Of a DNA stretch of 64,000 nt, positions 25,311 through 35,349 are shown in pieces. Position 1 is the stretch's first letter. Every line of letters starts with the position of its first letter. This stretch comes from Alphaproteobacteria bacterium (GTDB lineage Bacteria; Pseudomonadota; Alphaproteobacteria; Rhodospirillales; Rhodospirillaceae). The DNA lies in assembly GCA_030604885.1 (NCBI GenBank), contig JAUVUZ010000002.1, forward strand, positions 1-64,000. The letters are read 5' to 3'. The position numbers were made by a program, and so were the translations under genes. A model generated the notes under the pieces. That model saw only the letters and a program-made list of their open reading frames with translations, was not told the DNA's origin and ran no database searches.

Positions 25311-26252
25311 ATGTTCAAGTGGCACAAAAAGGGAAGAATTTTTTGCCCGGATAAAAATCATCCTTGGATGTTCAGCCACGCCCAGTGCCCGTTTCCGCTG
25401 GAGTTCGACGACTTCATCCGGGTTTATTTTGCGACGCGGGAAGACTACAACAACGGTATGTGCCGCGCATACGGTGGCTTTGTCGATCTGAACAAGCAGA
25501 CATTAGAAGTCATCAACGTTTCCTCCCGACCACTCATGGAATTGGGCGGTATCGGCGAATTCGACGAATTCGGCTCGATGCCGATCAGTGTGGTAAGGCA
25601 CGCCGGCGAGTTTTATCTCTATTATGTCGGTTGGACCCGAGGGTACAGCGTGCCCTACGATTGGGAAATCGGCTTGGCGAAGAGCACGGATGGAGAGCGC
25701 TTCGTCAAGGTCGGCAAAGGGCCGCTTCTGGGGCCGACGCTGACCGAACCGTACCTGAACTCGACCCCGGTGGTGTACAAGTTCTCGGAACATGAATGGC
25801 ACATGTTCTATCACACCGGGGTGCAGTGGGTTCAGAGCGAAGACAAGCTGGAGTCCCAGTACATCATCAAGCATGCCACCTCGACCAACGGCGTGGATTG
25901 GAACCGGAACGATGTCCAGGTCATCCCATTCAAGGTTGAGAACGAATGTCAAACCACGCCGTCGATCATCAAGATCGGCGATGAATTCCACATGTTCTTC
26001 TGTTACCGCCACGGCCTCGATTTCCGATACACGCGGGAGAAATCCTACCGTATCGGTTACGCATCCTCGAAGGACCTGGTGACCTGGACGCGCGACGATT
26101 CCAAGGCGGGAATCGACGTGTCGGAAAGCGGGTGGGATAGCCAAATGATCGAATACCCGCACATTGCCAATATCAATGGCAAGTTCATCATGTTCTATTG
26201 CGGGAATCACTTCGGAAAGGAAGGTTTCGGCTACGCCGAGCTTGTGCCGTGA
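25311..26252 (+). CDS. Five-bladed beta-propeller glycosidase-like protein
   Basis: A 313-residue protein made of repeated beta-blade segments with recurrent motifs such as YLYYVGWTR, WHMFYHTGVQW, HMFFCYRHG and FIMFYCGNHFG, as in GH32/43/130-type propellers found in carbohydrate loci. ATG at 25311 has AAGGAG eight bases upstream; an upstream ATG at 25296 is less likely. It has no signal peptide, so it acts in the cytoplasm. It may hydrolyse or phosphorolyse an oligosaccharide or act as a sugar-binding scaffold; the catalytic acids cannot be assigned with confidence. Confidence 0.6.
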   Translation: MFKWHKKGRIFCPDKNHPWMFSHAQCPFPLEFDDFIRVYFATREDYNNGMCRAYGGFVDLNKQTLEVINVSSRPLMELGGIGEFDEFGSMPISVVRHAGEFYLYYVGWTRGYSVPYDWEIGLAKSTDGERFVKVGKGPLLGPTLTEPYLNSTPVVYKFSEHEWHMFYHTGVQWVQSEDKLESQYIIKHATSTNGVDWNRNDVQVIPFKVENECQTTPSIIKIGDEFHMFFCYRHGLDFRYTREKSYRIGYASSKDLVTWTRDDSKAGIDVSESGWDSQMIEYPHIANINGKFIMFYCGNHFGKEGFGYAELVP

Positions 26253-26275
26253 TTTCAAATTCTGAGGTGCACCGT

Positions 26276-27991
26276 ATGAAAGTAACCTCCTATATCGCCT
26301 CCTTTCTGAGCGGAAGTGGCATCGACACCGTGTTCGGCCAGATCGGCGGGTTCAACGCCGACCTGATCGACGCGATCGGGTTGAACGCCGGGCAGGCCTT
26401 CGTCCTCGGTTACCATGAGCAAGCCTCCGGGTTCGCCGCCAATGCATTCGCGATGGTGAGGGAAAACCTCGGAGTGGCGACGTCCTCGGGCGCTCCGAGT
26501 TCGTGCAACCTGCTCCCCGGCATCGCGAACGCGTTCTTCGACTCCGTGCCCTGCCTTTTCATCACCGGGAGCGTTCACACCCGCGCGCGCCGTCAATCTC
26601 CGGAAATCAGGCAGAATGCCTTCGAGGAAATTGACATGGTGTCCATGGTCTCCGGCATCACCAAGTACGCCACGCTGGTCACCGATCCCCAGGGCATCCG
26701 CTACTGCATGGAAAAGGCGCTTTATCTCGCCTTGGAAGGGCGGAAGGGGCCGGTGCTGATCGATCTCCCTTACGATGTCGCCCGAAGCGAGGTCCAGGTG
26801 GAGGCCCTCAGAGGGTTTACGCCTCCGCCGGGAACAGAGATCCGGTCGTTGCCGGTCCGGGAGATCGTCGGAGCGTTGGCGCAGGCGAAACGCCCCGTGC
26901 TGCTTGTCGGCGGCGGCTGCCGAAGCGCGGAGGCGCGCCAAGGCATACGGGACCTACTCGATAAGGCGCCGATTCCCGTCGTGGCCTCGCTGTGCGGCCT
27001 GGATGTTCTGCCCCACGATCATCCGTGTTTCGTCGGGTTTATCGGTCACTACGGCAACCGATACGCCAACTTCGCGCTTGCCAACAGCGATTGCCTGGTG
27101 ATCCTCGGCTCGAGGCTCGACGAAAGGCAGATCGCCGGTGACAAATCTCGGTTCGCGCCGCGCGCCAGAATCATTCGTATCGACATCGATAAAATCGAGC
27201 TCGGGCGTCACTTGAACGAGCACATCAGCATCGCCTGCAGCGTCGAGCACTGTCTCGCGCATCTTCTCAGGGAGAGTTTTCCGCCGCTTGCATTCGAGCA
27301 ATGGCACGCCGTGATCGCGCGCTGGAAGAACCGGTTTCCGGCGCATGTTCCCGACCCGGAGGTGGTTGATGCGAACCACTTCCTGCACGTGCTCTCCGGC
27401 TATCTTCCGGACAACTGCGTGGTTTGCGCCGATGTGGGGCAGAACCAGATGTTCACCGCCCAGTCGTTGCGGCTCCGCGATGGGGTCAAGCTGCTGAACT
27501 CGTCCGGCTACGGGTCGATGGGGTACGCGTTGCCCGCGGCGATCGGCGCGGCGTATGCCCGGCCGGGAGCGATCATCGTGTCGATCAACGGGGACGGCGG
27601 GCTGCAGATGAACCTCCAGGAGTTGCAGGCGGTCAAGCGGGACGGACTCCCGATAAAGATCATCGTTTTGAACAACAACTGCCTGGGGATGATCCGGCGC
27701 CTCCAGGAACGGATATTCGACGATCGGACCACGGGTTCGGTGCAGGGCTACGAGGCTCCGGATTATCGGGCCATCGCTCATGCTTACGGACTCAGGTACG
27801 TGAAAATCGATTCCGCGGCGAAGTACGCCGCGGTCGAGGCGCTCATGCAGGATCCCTTCGCGGCGCTGATCGAGGTGGAGTTGCCTCAGAAAATCATGAA
27901 CAACCCCGAACCGGGCGCCGGGATCGATTTGCAGACACCTCTCCTGTCGGACGACGACAATCGGTTGATCCAGCGGGACTGTGAATTTTGA
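26276..27991 (+). CDS. Acetolactate-synthase-like TPP-dependent enzyme
   Basis: The 571-residue protein has the three-domain layout of the ALS/pyruvate-decarboxylase family: an N-terminal PYR domain (TVFGQIGGFNADLIDAIG), a central FAD/DHS-like domain and a C-terminal PP domain with the TPP motif GDGGLQMNLQELQAVKRDGL ending in LNNN. No regulatory small subunit is encoded nearby, so it is not the housekeeping branched-chain enzyme. Its coupling to an ATP-grasp gene (four-base overlap) in a glycan locus suggests it makes an unusual acyl or keto group for a sugar. The precise reaction is unknown. ATG at 26276 follows a GAGGTG site. Confidence 0.75.
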   Translation: MKVTSYIASFLSGSGIDTVFGQIGGFNADLIDAIGLNAGQAFVLGYHEQASGFAANAFAMVRENLGVATSSGAPSSCNLLPGIANAFFDSVPCLFITGSVHTRARRQSPEIRQNAFEEIDMVSMVSGITKYATLVTDPQGIRYCMEKALYLALEGRKGPVLIDLPYDVARSEVQVEALRGFTPPPGTEIRSLPVREIVGALAQAKRPVLLVGGGCRSAEARQGIRDLLDKAPIPVVASLCGLDVLPHDHPCFVGFIGHYGNRYANFALANSDCLVILGSRLDERQIAGDKSRFAPRARIIRIDIDKIELGRHLNEHISIACSVEHCLAHLLRESFPPLAFEQWHAVIARWKNRFPAHVPDPEVVDANHFLHVLSGYLPDNCVVCADVGQNQMFTAQSLRLRDGVKLLNSSGYGSMGYALPAAIGAAYARPGAIIVSINGDGGLQMNLQELQAVKRDGLPIKIIVLNNNCLGMIRRLQERIFDDRTTGSVQGYEAPDYRAIAHAYGLRYVKIDSAAKYAAVEALMQDPFAALIEVELPQKIMNNPEPGAGIDLQTPLLSDDDNRLIQRDCEF

Positions 27992-28953
27992 CGCGCACGA
28001 TTCTGGTTTCTGGTGCTTCGGGGATCGTCGGCTACGGCATCCTGAAGTCGTTGCGGCAGAGCCACCCCGGGTATCGCCTAATCGGCACCTCGATCTATGC
28101 GGATTGCGTGGCGCCGGCTTTTTGCGACGTTTTCGAGCTGGCGCCCCCGACCGGCGACGCGGGCTACATTCCCTGGCTGCTTTCCCTGATCGAAAGGCAC
28201 GGGATCTCGCTGATCATCCCCGGCATTGAGATCGACGTCTTCGCCTGGAACGCGCATCGCGACGTCATCGAAGCGGCCGGGGCGAAGGTGCTGTTGAACG
28301 ATCCCGACCTGATCCGGCTCTGTGCGGATAAATGGATGTTCTATCTGCGGCTTCGCGACGCTGGGTCGCCCTATGCGATTCCCACCGCGCTCAAGTTCGA
28401 TGCGAACCTCCACCAGTTCCCTCTGCTGCTCAAGCCGCGAAGCGGGTCGGGCTCCAAGGGAATCGTTATCGTCGAGAACCGCGATCAGCTTGATGAGCAT
28501 GCAGCGGAGATCGGTCCGCATCTGATGCTTCAACCGATCGTCGGGGCGCCCGACCAGGAATATACGGTTTCCGCCTTCTTTGACCGGGACAGCCGCCTGT
28601 GCGCATCCATGACCCTGCGTCGGACCCTCTCTCAAAACGGCTATACGGAAACCGCGGAGACGGTCGAGGGGGCGGACCCTGTGGTTGCGCTGACGGATTT
28701 GGCGCGGATATTCCATCCGGTCGGACCGACCAATTTCCAGTTCCGGGTCGACCGAGGGCAATGGAAGATCCTGGAAATCAATCCCCGCGTCTCGTCGGCT
28801 ACCTCGATTCGGGCCGCATTCGGATACAATGAAAGTGCCATGGCGGTGGAGTTTCTGCTCCACGGCATGCCGCCGGTGCAGCCGGATTTGAGGCGGGGGC
28901 GGGCAGTCCGATATGTGGAGGACGTGATCTATTATGATCGCCCTGATCTCTGA
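27988..28953 (+). CDS. ATP-grasp ligase (CarB/PylC-like)
   Basis: The 321-residue protein has a Rossmann-like N-terminal domain (ILVSGASGIVGYGILKSL), an ATP-grasp ATP-binding core (PLLLKPRSGSGSKGIVIVEN) and the metal-binding ILEINPRVSSATSI near the C-terminus. ATP-grasp enzymes of this type join a carboxylate to an amine or thiol. The start is TTG at 27988, inside the overlap with the TPP gene (TTGA). Its stop lies within the following phosphoesterase gene, which starts 20 bases earlier. The partner substrates are unknown; ligation of the TPP enzyme's product to an amino sugar is a plausible inference. Confidence 0.75.
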   Translation: MTRTILVSGASGIVGYGILKSLRQSHPGYRLIGTSIYADCVAPAFCDVFELAPPTGDAGYIPWLLSLIERHGISLIIPGIEIDVFAWNAHRDVIEAAGAKVLLNDPDLIRLCADKWMFYLRLRDAGSPYAIPTALKFDANLHQFPLLLKPRSGSGSKGIVIVENRDQLDEHAAEIGPHLMLQPIVGAPDQEYTVSAFFDRDSRLCASMTLRRTLSQNGYTETAETVEGADPVVALTDLARIFHPVGPTNFQFRVDRGQWKILEINPRVSSATSIRAAFGYNESAMAVEFLLHGMPPVQPDLRRGRAVRYVEDVIYYDRPDL

Positions 28954-29605
28954 CGTTCATGGGAATTACACGGCGTTGCAGGCCGTTCTGGCCGCTATCG
29001 ACGGCATCGGCGTCGACGAGATCTACTGCCTCGGTGACATCGTCGGGTACTACTCGGAGATAAACCAGTGCTGCGATGAACTCCGTCGCAGGAACGTGAA
29101 AGCCATCATGGGCAATCACGACTGGTACATGGTGGCCAACAGCTTTTGCCCACGATCGAACAGCGTTAACGATTGTCTGGCCTATCAAAGGCGCATCATC
29201 ACCGACGAGAATCGGGTGTGGCTCGGCGAACTCCCCCTATCGCGGACTCTGAGTGATCTGCACTTGGTGCATGGCGGCTGGGGCAATCCCATCGATGAGT
29301 ATCTCGACGCTTCTCACGAGTATTTCGACAGGGTGGACGGAAAATATTTCGCTTCCGGACATACGCACAGGCAAGTGTTGTTCGATTTCGGCGCGAAGGT
29401 TTACTGTAATCCTGGATCGGTCGGCCAGCCCAGGGATAACGATCCGAGGGCGGCATTCGCGACGTTCGACGGGGCGAGGTTTTCTCTCCACCGGGTGCAG
29501 TATGACGTGGACCGTGTCGGGGTATTGATGGAAGAGGCCGGTTTCAGCGGATACTATTATGATTGTCTGAAAAGTGGTGCGAGAACCTTGGGGTGGAATC
29601 GGTGA
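28934..29605 (+). CDS. Calcineurin-like metallophosphoesterase
   Basis: The 223-residue protein has all core motifs of the fold: ISDVHGN at the start, LGDIVGY, GNHDWYM, VHGGWG and GHTHRQV. The YfcE/MJ0936-like subgroup with an intact dimetal centre is indicated. It overlaps the ATP-grasp gene by 20 bp and is probably translated with it. A role in dephosphorylating a sugar-phosphate or intermediate of this locus is inferred from position; no substrate is evident. Confidence 0.8.
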   Translation: MIALISDVHGNYTALQAVLAAIDGIGVDEIYCLGDIVGYYSEINQCCDELRRRNVKAIMGNHDWYMVANSFCPRSNSVNDCLAYQRRIITDENRVWLGELPLSRTLSDLHLVHGGWGNPIDEYLDASHEYFDRVDGKYFASGHTHRQVLFDFGAKVYCNPGSVGQPRDNDPRAAFATFDGARFSLHRVQYDVDRVGVLMEEAGFSGYYYDCLKSGARTLGWNR

Positions 29606-29894
29606 AGCCCGCCGTCGCGCGACTGTGCCGCGGTCGATCGCCGGTGGGGCGCGGGCGGTGGCGTTGCGTGGCGCAGACGTCGCCCGGGGCCTGGTCTTGC
29701 CGCCGAGAATTGACCCCGACTCAAATGCGATGCATGGTTCCGGCGCTGCAATGCCGCGGGCGGGCCGCGCCTGGAGTCCCTTGGCCGGGGCTGGGTAAGA
29801 TGGATGTGCGCCCCGGGGGCGGAGATGATGGCGCGGAGAGGCCGCAGCCATCTTTCTCCCGGTGCTCGTGAGGCCTCTGGAGTAGGGCGACGAT
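29606..29894. other. 289-bp intergenic region before rmlB
   Basis: No convincing ORF, RNA or repeat is visible here. Short open frames run across it but have atypical composition and no homology I recognise. It probably holds the promoter for the rml genes, though no clear -35/-10 pair stands out. Confidence 0.4.
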
Positions 29895-30965
29895 ATGACA
29901 ATTCTGGTTACGGGTGGAGCAGGCTTCATCGGCGCTAATTTCGTTCGCGATTGGCTTTGCGAAGATCGTGGTCCGGTGGTGGTTCTCGACAAGCTGACCT
30001 ACGCCGGAAACCTCGGCAATCTCGCGGAATTCCTGGAGGATCCCCGGCTGGTTTTCGCCCAGGGCGATATCTGCGCTGCGGATCTCGTCGCCCGTCTGCT
30101 GGAGGAGCATGCGCCGCGGGCGGTGGTTCATTTCGCCGCCGAATCCCACGTCGATCGCTCGATCGACAGCGCGGCGGACTTCATTCGGACCAATGTCGAA
30201 GGCACGCACTGCCTGTTATCCGGTGCCTTGAACCATTGGCGGACGTTGTCCCCGGTTGCGGCCCGGGAGTTCCGTTTCGTCCATGTGTCGACCGACGAAG
30301 TTTACGGCACCCTGGAGCCCGACGATCCGCCATTCCGCGAGACCAACCCGTATCGTCCGAACAGTCCCTATTCGGCCAGTAAAGCCGCCGCGGATCACCT
30401 CGCCCGCGCCTGGTTCCAGACCCACGGGCTGCCGGTTCTGACGACGAACTGCTCGAACAACTACGGCCCGTATCAATTCCCCGAGAAATTGATCCCGCTC
30501 GTGGTGCGAAACGCGATCAGGGGACAGGCTCTACCGATCTACGGCGACGGCAGGAACGTCCGGGACTGGATTTACGTGAGCGACCATTGCGCGGGCGTGA
30601 GGCGGGTTCTCGAAGCGGGGCGTCCAGGAGAGGTTTACAATCTAGGCGGTGGGCAGGAAAAAACCAACATCGAGGTCGTTCATGCCATCTGCGCGCATCT
30701 CGATGCGGTGTCGCCGCGCCCGGACGGGAAAAGCTACGCCGAACAGATCAGCTTCGTAAAGGATCGCCCGGGGCACGATCGGCGCTACGCCATCGACTCC
30801 ACCAAGGCGCTTCGAGAGCTGGGTTGGCGGCCTGGCGAGAGTTTCGACGCCGGGGTGCGAAAGACGGTCGACTGGTATCTGGATCACCTCCCGTGGGTGG
30901 AACGCATCGAGAGCGGCGACTATCGCGAATGGGTGAAACGCCAATACGAAGACCTCCACCTATGA
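29895..30965 (+). CDS. rmlB: dTDP-glucose 4,6-dehydratase RmlB
   Basis: A 356-residue extended SDR protein with the NAD-binding motif TGGAGFIG at the N-terminus, HFAAESHVDRSI, STDEVYG and the active-site YSASKAAAD. It converts dTDP-glucose to dTDP-4-keto-6-deoxyglucose, the branch point for dTDP-rhamnose and dTDP-4-amino sugars. Its stop overlaps rmlD by four bases (ATGA). Confidence 0.95.
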   Translation: MTILVTGGAGFIGANFVRDWLCEDRGPVVVLDKLTYAGNLGNLAEFLEDPRLVFAQGDICAADLVARLLEEHAPRAVVHFAAESHVDRSIDSAADFIRTNVEGTHCLLSGALNHWRTLSPVAAREFRFVHVSTDEVYGTLEPDDPPFRETNPYRPNSPYSASKAAADHLARAWFQTHGLPVLTTNCSNNYGPYQFPEKLIPLVVRNAIRGQALPIYGDGRNVRDWIYVSDHCAGVRRVLEAGRPGEVYNLGGGQEKTNIEVVHAICAHLDAVSPRPDGKSYAEQISFVKDRPGHDRRYAIDSTKALRELGWRPGESFDAGVRKTVDWYLDHLPWVERIESGDYREWVKRQYEDLHL

Positions 30966-31852
30966 AGATCCTGTTGCTGGGGGGCACCGGACAGGTTGGT
31001 TGGGAGTTGCGGCGGGCACTGGCGCCCCTCGGGCAGGTGCTGGCTCCCCGTCGAGCGGACGGGGCCGACCTGGGGCGGATCGCGCCCCTGCTGGCGTTGG
31101 TCGAGCGGGTGGCTCCGGATGTCGTCGTCAACGCGGCGGCGTTCACTGCGGTTGACGATGCGGAATCCGATCCCGATCCGGCCTGGCAGATCAACGCGTC
31201 CGCTCCGGAGGCGCTTGCCGAGTTCGCGCGGGTCCGGGGCATCTGGTTGGTCCATTACTCGTCCGATTACGTCTTCGACGGAGCCAAGGCGGTTCCTTAT
31301 GCCGAGGATGACGCTGCCGATCCGGTCAATGTCTACGGGATGAGCAAGCTCGCTGGAGACCGGGCGATCCTGGCGTCCGGATGCCGATGCCTGATTTTCC
31401 GCACCAGTTGGGTTTTCGGCGCGCATGGCGGCAACTTCGTCAAAACCATCCTCAATTTGGCCCGCGAACGGGAGACGTTGCGCGTGGTGAACGACCAACT
31501 GGGGGCTCCGACCGGGGCGGAGTTGATCGCCGACGTCACCGCCCACGCCTTGCGTTCGGTTCTGGCGCCTGGCGGCGGTGCGTTGTCGGGTCTGTACAAT
31601 CTGGCCGCATCGGGGGAAACGCACTGGGACGAGTACGCCCGGGTGATTTTGACGGAGGCCGAGGCCCGCGGCCTGGAGCTGAGGGCGCGAGCGACGGCAA
31701 TCGTCGGAATTCCCACCCGCGACTATCCACGGCCCGCGCGTCGGCCGGTCAACTCTCGCCTGAACACCACCAAACTGCGGGACACATTTGATCTGCGGCT
31801 GCCCTTCTGGGAAGGGGCGGTTCGCCGCGTGGTCGAGGAGATCGTTGGATGA
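30962..31852 (+). CDS. rmlD: dTDP-4-dehydrorhamnose reductase RmlD
   Basis: A 296-residue SDR with [10 protein letters not shown] at the N-terminus, [20 protein letters not shown] and the catalytic YGMSKLAGD. It makes the last step to dTDP-L-rhamnose. It is flanked by four-base overlaps with rmlB and rmlA, forming a tightly coupled rmlBDAC operon. Confidence 0.93.
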   Translation: MKILLLGGTGQVGWELRRALAPLGQVLAPRRADGADLGRIAPLLALVERVAPDVVVNAAAFTAVDDAESDPDPAWQINASAPEALAEFARVRGIWLVHYSSDYVFDGAKAVPYAEDDAADPVNVYGMSKLAGDRAILASGCRCLIFRTSWVFGAHGGNFVKTILNLARERETLRVVNDQLGAPTGAELIADVTAHALRSVLAPGGGALSGLYNLAASGETHWDEYARVILTEAEARGLELRARATAIVGIPTRDYPRPARRPVNSRLNTTKLRDTFDLRLPFWEGAVRRVVEEIVG

Positions 31853-32751
31853 GTTCGCCGAAGCAACCGAGAAAAGGCATCATTCTGGCCGGAGGTGCGG
31901 GAAGCCGATTGAGCCCGCTCACGCTCTCCGTATCGAAGCAGCTTCTGCCGATCTACAACAAGCCGCTGATCTATTATCCTCTGAGCGTGCTGATGCTCGC
32001 GGACGTGCGGGAGATTCTCATCATCACGACGCCGCAAGACCAGGCCGCCTTCCACGCGGTGCTGGGGGACGGGGCCCGCTGGGGGATGAGCTTCCAATAC
32101 GCCGAGCAGCCGTCTCCGGACGGGTTGGCCCAGGCGTTGCTGATCGGCCGGGAGTTCCTGGCGGGAGGACCGTGTACGCTGATCCTCGGCGACAACATCT
32201 TCTTCGGCCAGGACATGACGCATTTGCTCCAGCAGGCTGCGAAGGCGGAAACCGGCGCAACCATCTTCGCCTACCGGGTCCAGGATCCGGAGCGGTATGG
32301 CGTGGTCGAGTTCGACCGGGACTACCGGGTGCTGTCCCTGGAAGAGAAACCGGCCTCCCCCAAGTCGAGCTACGCGGCAACCGGACTGTACTTCTATGAC
32401 GGTTCGGCGCCGGAGATGGCGGCCGCGTTGAAGCCTTCCGCGCGGGGAGAGCTGGAGATCACCGATCTCAATCATCTGTATCTCGACGCCGGAACGTTGC
32501 GAGCCGAGATTCTCGGCCGAGGCTGCGCCTGGTTCGATGCCGGAACCCATGATTCGCTTCTCGAAGCCGGGCAATTCGTGGCAACTCTGGAGCGACGGCA
32601 GAACCTGCTGATCGCCAGCCCGGAAGAAGTCGCGTGGCGGCGTGGCTGGATCAGCGACGAAAGCTTCGCGGCTTTGATCGCGCCGTTCGGCAAAAGCCAG
32701 TACGGGCGCCGACTGTCCAACATTCTGGCGCTGGGGAGGGGGCAGCTATGA
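31849..32751 (+). CDS. rmlA: Glucose-1-phosphate thymidylyltransferase RmlA
   Basis: A 300-residue nucleotidyltransferase with the signature [13 protein letters not shown], then [17 protein letters not shown] and [19 protein letters not shown]. It forms dTDP-glucose from glucose-1-phosphate and dTTP and supplies all dTDP sugars of the locus. It overlaps rmlD and rmlC by four bases. Confidence 0.95.
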   Translation: MSSPKQPRKGIILAGGAGSRLSPLTLSVSKQLLPIYNKPLIYYPLSVLMLADVREILIITTPQDQAAFHAVLGDGARWGMSFQYAEQPSPDGLAQALLIGREFLAGGPCTLILGDNIFFGQDMTHLLQQAAKAETGATIFAYRVQDPERYGVVEFDRDYRVLSLEEKPASPKSSYAATGLYFYDGSAPEMAAALKPSARGELEITDLNHLYLDAGTLRAEILGRGCAWFDAGTHDSLLEAGQFVATLERRQNLLIASPEEVAWRRGWISDESFAALIAPFGKSQYGRRLSNILALGRGQL

Positions 32752-33293
32752 TTGCGGAAGAACTTCCGATCTCCGGGCTTTACCGGTTGACGCCCCGAGT
32801 CTTCCACGACAAGCGGGGGTGTTTCTTCGAAAGCTGGAACGCGCGCGACTTCGCGGCCGCGACCGGGGTGCATGCGCAGTTCGTCCAGGACAATCAGTCG
32901 ATCTCGCGGAAGGGAACGTTAAGAGGCCTGCATTTTCAAGTGGTTTCACCCCAGGGCAAGCTGGTGCGCGTCGACCGGGGAGAGATCTTCGACGTAGCGG
33001 TCGATCTCCGTCCGGGTTCCGAAACCTTCGGAAAATGGCATGCGACGGTTCTTTCGGAGGAGAACCGGGTCGCAGTGTGGGTTCCCGAGGGATTTGCCCA
33101 CGGTTTCCTGGTGCTGTCCGAGGTGGCGGTGGTGATGTATAAGGTGACGGATTACTGGAATCCCACCGGCGAGCGCACGCTCAACTTCGCCGATCCGTCG
33201 ATCGGCATCGCATGGCCCGATGTGGACGCTCCGCTTCTGCTTTCCGACAAGGATGCCTCGGCGCCCCATCTTGCCGACTTGAAATTGCTTTAG
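32748..33293 (+). CDS. rmlC: dTDP-4-dehydrorhamnose 3,5-epimerase RmlC
   Basis: The 181-residue cupin-fold epimerase shows [47 protein letters not shown] and [15 protein letters not shown]. It epimerises C3 and C5 of the keto sugar. ATG at 32748 follows a GGGAGGGGG ribosome-binding site and overlaps the rmlA stop. Confidence 0.95.
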   Translation: MIAEELPISGLYRLTPRVFHDKRGCFFESWNARDFAAATGVHAQFVQDNQSISRKGTLRGLHFQVVSPQGKLVRVDRGEIFDVAVDLRPGSETFGKWHATVLSEENRVAVWVPEGFAHGFLVLSEVAVVMYKVTDYWNPTGERTLNFADPSIGIAWPDVDAPLLLSDKDASAPHLADLKLL

Positions 33294-33403
33294 CATCGTC
33301 CTCCGGCAGGTGGCCCGGCTGCGAACGCGCCGGGAGGACGTCGGACATGACGTGAACCGGAGCCGTCGGCAGGCCGGTCGCATTCAAACCGCGTGGTGGT
33401 CCG

Positions 33404-34504
33404 TTGGAAAACTCCGTCTCCGTCCTCGTCTCCCTCTATAATCACGAAGCCTTCATCGTTGATACGTTGGAGAGCATACTCCGTCAGAGTTTGATGCCTC
33501 GGCAGATCGTCGTCATCGACGATGGCTCGACGGACGGTTCGGTCGCCGCGGCGCGAAGCGTGGAGCACCCCGCGATCCGCGTGATCGCCGAGCCGCTTAA
33601 CCTGGGCGGCGTGACGACCGTCAAGGGGTTGTCGTTGTGTACCGGAGACTATGTCGCCATCCTCAATTCGGACGATATGTGGGAGCCCGGCAAACTTGAG
33701 CGGCAGGTGGAACTTCTGAGTTCCCGGAGAAACGTCGGGTGCGTATTCACCGGCGTTTCCGTGATCGACGAAGACGGTCGCCCCTGGGCCGAGGGCACGT
33801 CGCCTTACCAAGTCGTGTTTCGTGAAGCCAACAAACCCCGGGAGGCCTGGCTGCGGAATTTCTTCCTTCAGGGAAACTCGGTCTGCGCGTCGTCCGCCGT
33901 GATCCGGCGGGAGTGTTTCGGCGCGGTAGGTCCCTTCGACGCGCGCTACTCGCAGCTGCAGGATCTGGACATGTGGATGCGGATCGCGATGGCCGGGTAC
34001 GATTTTCATTTCATTCCGGAGCCTCTAACGAGATATCGCGTCAGGCGCAACGGGATGAACATGAGTTCCTTGAACGCGAATACCCGGTCGATATTCGTGT
34101 GGGAGTTCGCACGCATCCTGAGAACCTACTGGAACCTTCGGAATCTGCGAGATCTCTCGACGGTTTTCCCGGAAATCACTCCCCATCCCGACGCCGGAGA
34201 GGAACTGGCGCTGTTCTATCTGGCCCGCTTTGCGGAAGCCCAGCCCACCCCGCAGCATCAGCTGTTCGCCCTTGAAACCATGTGCGAATGGGCCGGAAAC
34301 CCTACGGCTGCCGCTCTCGCGACCCAACTCCATGGGTTCGGATTTTCCCAATACCGGAGTTTCATGGGGCGCGGGCCGATCCGGACGCTCGCGACCCGCA
34401 CGCTCCGGTACTATCTGCGGGCGATCACCGAAAACGTTCTTCCTGCCCGGGTGCGGCAGGCGATCCAGACAAGAGTTGCGCTGCGCCGGAAAACCCGCCG
34501 ATAG
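33404..34504 (+). CDS. Family 2 glycosyltransferase
   Basis: A 366-residue protein with a GT-A N-terminal domain: SVLVSLYNHEAFIVDTLESIL, VIDDGSTDGS and the metal-binding LNSDDMW, then QLQDLDMWMRIAM. The C-terminal ~130 residues are helical. The most likely start is a TTG at 33404, as no ATG or GTG lies in frame nearby; this is uncertain. It lies just upstream of the Wzm/Wzt exporter and likely adds a sugar to the glycan on its lipid carrier. Confidence 0.85.
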   Translation: MENSVSVLVSLYNHEAFIVDTLESILRQSLMPRQIVVIDDGSTDGSVAAARSVEHPAIRVIAEPLNLGGVTTVKGLSLCTGDYVAILNSDDMWEPGKLERQVELLSSRRNVGCVFTGVSVIDEDGRPWAEGTSPYQVVFREANKPREAWLRNFFLQGNSVCASSAVIRRECFGAVGPFDARYSQLQDLDMWMRIAMAGYDFHFIPEPLTRYRVRRNGMNMSSLNANTRSIFVWEFARILRTYWNLRNLRDLSTVFPEITPHPDAGEELALFYLARFAEAQPTPQHQLFALETMCEWAGNPTAAALATQLHGFGFSQYRSFMGRGPIRTLATRTLRYYLRAITENVLPARVRQAIQTRVALRRKTRR

Positions 34505-34560
34505 TATCCGCCCGGCGCGTGGGAGCGGGGACGCCCCGAGAGGCTATCCATGGGATTGCG

Positions 34561-35334
34561 ATGATTTCCAGTATTTTACGCAATTTCCCCTTGATCGGGG
34601 ATTTCATTCTGCGGGAGATACGGACCCGTTACGGAGCCACGCTCCTCGGGCCGTTGTGGATCGTGCTGCCGCAAATCATCGTGGTTGCCACGTATTGGTT
34701 CGTGTTCGAGCACGGATTGCGGATAAAGGCCACGGCGGACATTCCGTTCTTTCAGTACTTCATTCCTGGTATTCTCCCCTGGTTCCTGTTCTCCGAGACG
34801 GTGACGGCAAGCATCGACAGCGTCAGGGAGGTCAAGCATTACATAACGAAGATGGTTTTCCCGTCCGAGATTATTTGCGTGGTGAAATTTTCGGTGGCGA
34901 GCTTGCCGCATCTGGTTTTGCTGTCGATTGCCATGGGTTTGATCTCGGCGTGGAGCGGCTTGGAGTACCGGCTCATGTTTCTGCCGTACTTCTATTTTTG
35001 TACCGCCGTTCTCTCTCTCGGGGTCGCCTGGTTGATTTCGGCGGTGAGCGTGTTTACCCGGGACCTCGCGCCGGCGGCGCAACTGGTGATCGGCTTGCTG
35101 TTCTGGGCCACTCCGATTCTGTGGAGCCGGCAGGTGTTTCCGGAGAGCTGGCAATGGGCGATCGACTGGAACCCGATCAGCTACGTCGTCGACGGCTATC
35201 GATGGGCTTTGGTTGGAACGCCGCCTCCCTCCCTTGAGGCCGCCTTCATCTTCTGGGGCCTGGCTTCCGGAATTCTGGCCGCGGGACTCTATACATTCAG
35301 CCGCCTCAAGCCGCATTTCGCCGACGTCCTCTAA
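34561..35334 (+). CDS. wzm: ABC-2 type polysaccharide exporter permease (Wzm/TagG-like)
   Basis: A 257-residue integral membrane protein with about six hydrophobic segments, starting with LIGDFILREIRTRYGATLLGPLWIVLPQIIVV, as in O-antigen ABC-2 permeases. It pairs with the ATPase encoded 16 bp downstream to move lipid-linked glycan across the inner membrane. Presence of an ABC exporter argues against a Wzx/Wzy polymerase route for this glycan. Confidence 0.9.
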   Translation: MISSILRNFPLIGDFILREIRTRYGATLLGPLWIVLPQIIVVATYWFVFEHGLRIKATADIPFFQYFIPGILPWFLFSETVTASIDSVREVKHYITKMVFPSEIICVVKFSVASLPHLVLLSIAMGLISAWSGLEYRLMFLPYFYFCTAVLSLGVAWLISAVSVFTRDLAPAAQLVIGLLFWATPILWSRQVFPESWQWAIDWNPISYVVDGYRWALVGTPPPSLEAAFIFWGLASGILAAGLYTFSRLKPHFADVL

Positions 35335-35349
35335 GGTAGCGCCACGCCC

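Noticed and set aside
26276-27991. Housekeeping acetolactate synthase (ilvB)
   Set aside because: No ilvN regulatory subunit or ilvC nearby, and the gene is coupled to an ATP-grasp gene within a glycan locus.
29606-29894. Small Cys/Arg-rich ORFs before rmlB
   Set aside because: No ribosome-binding site, no homology and overlapping frames of similar quality; not supported as genes.
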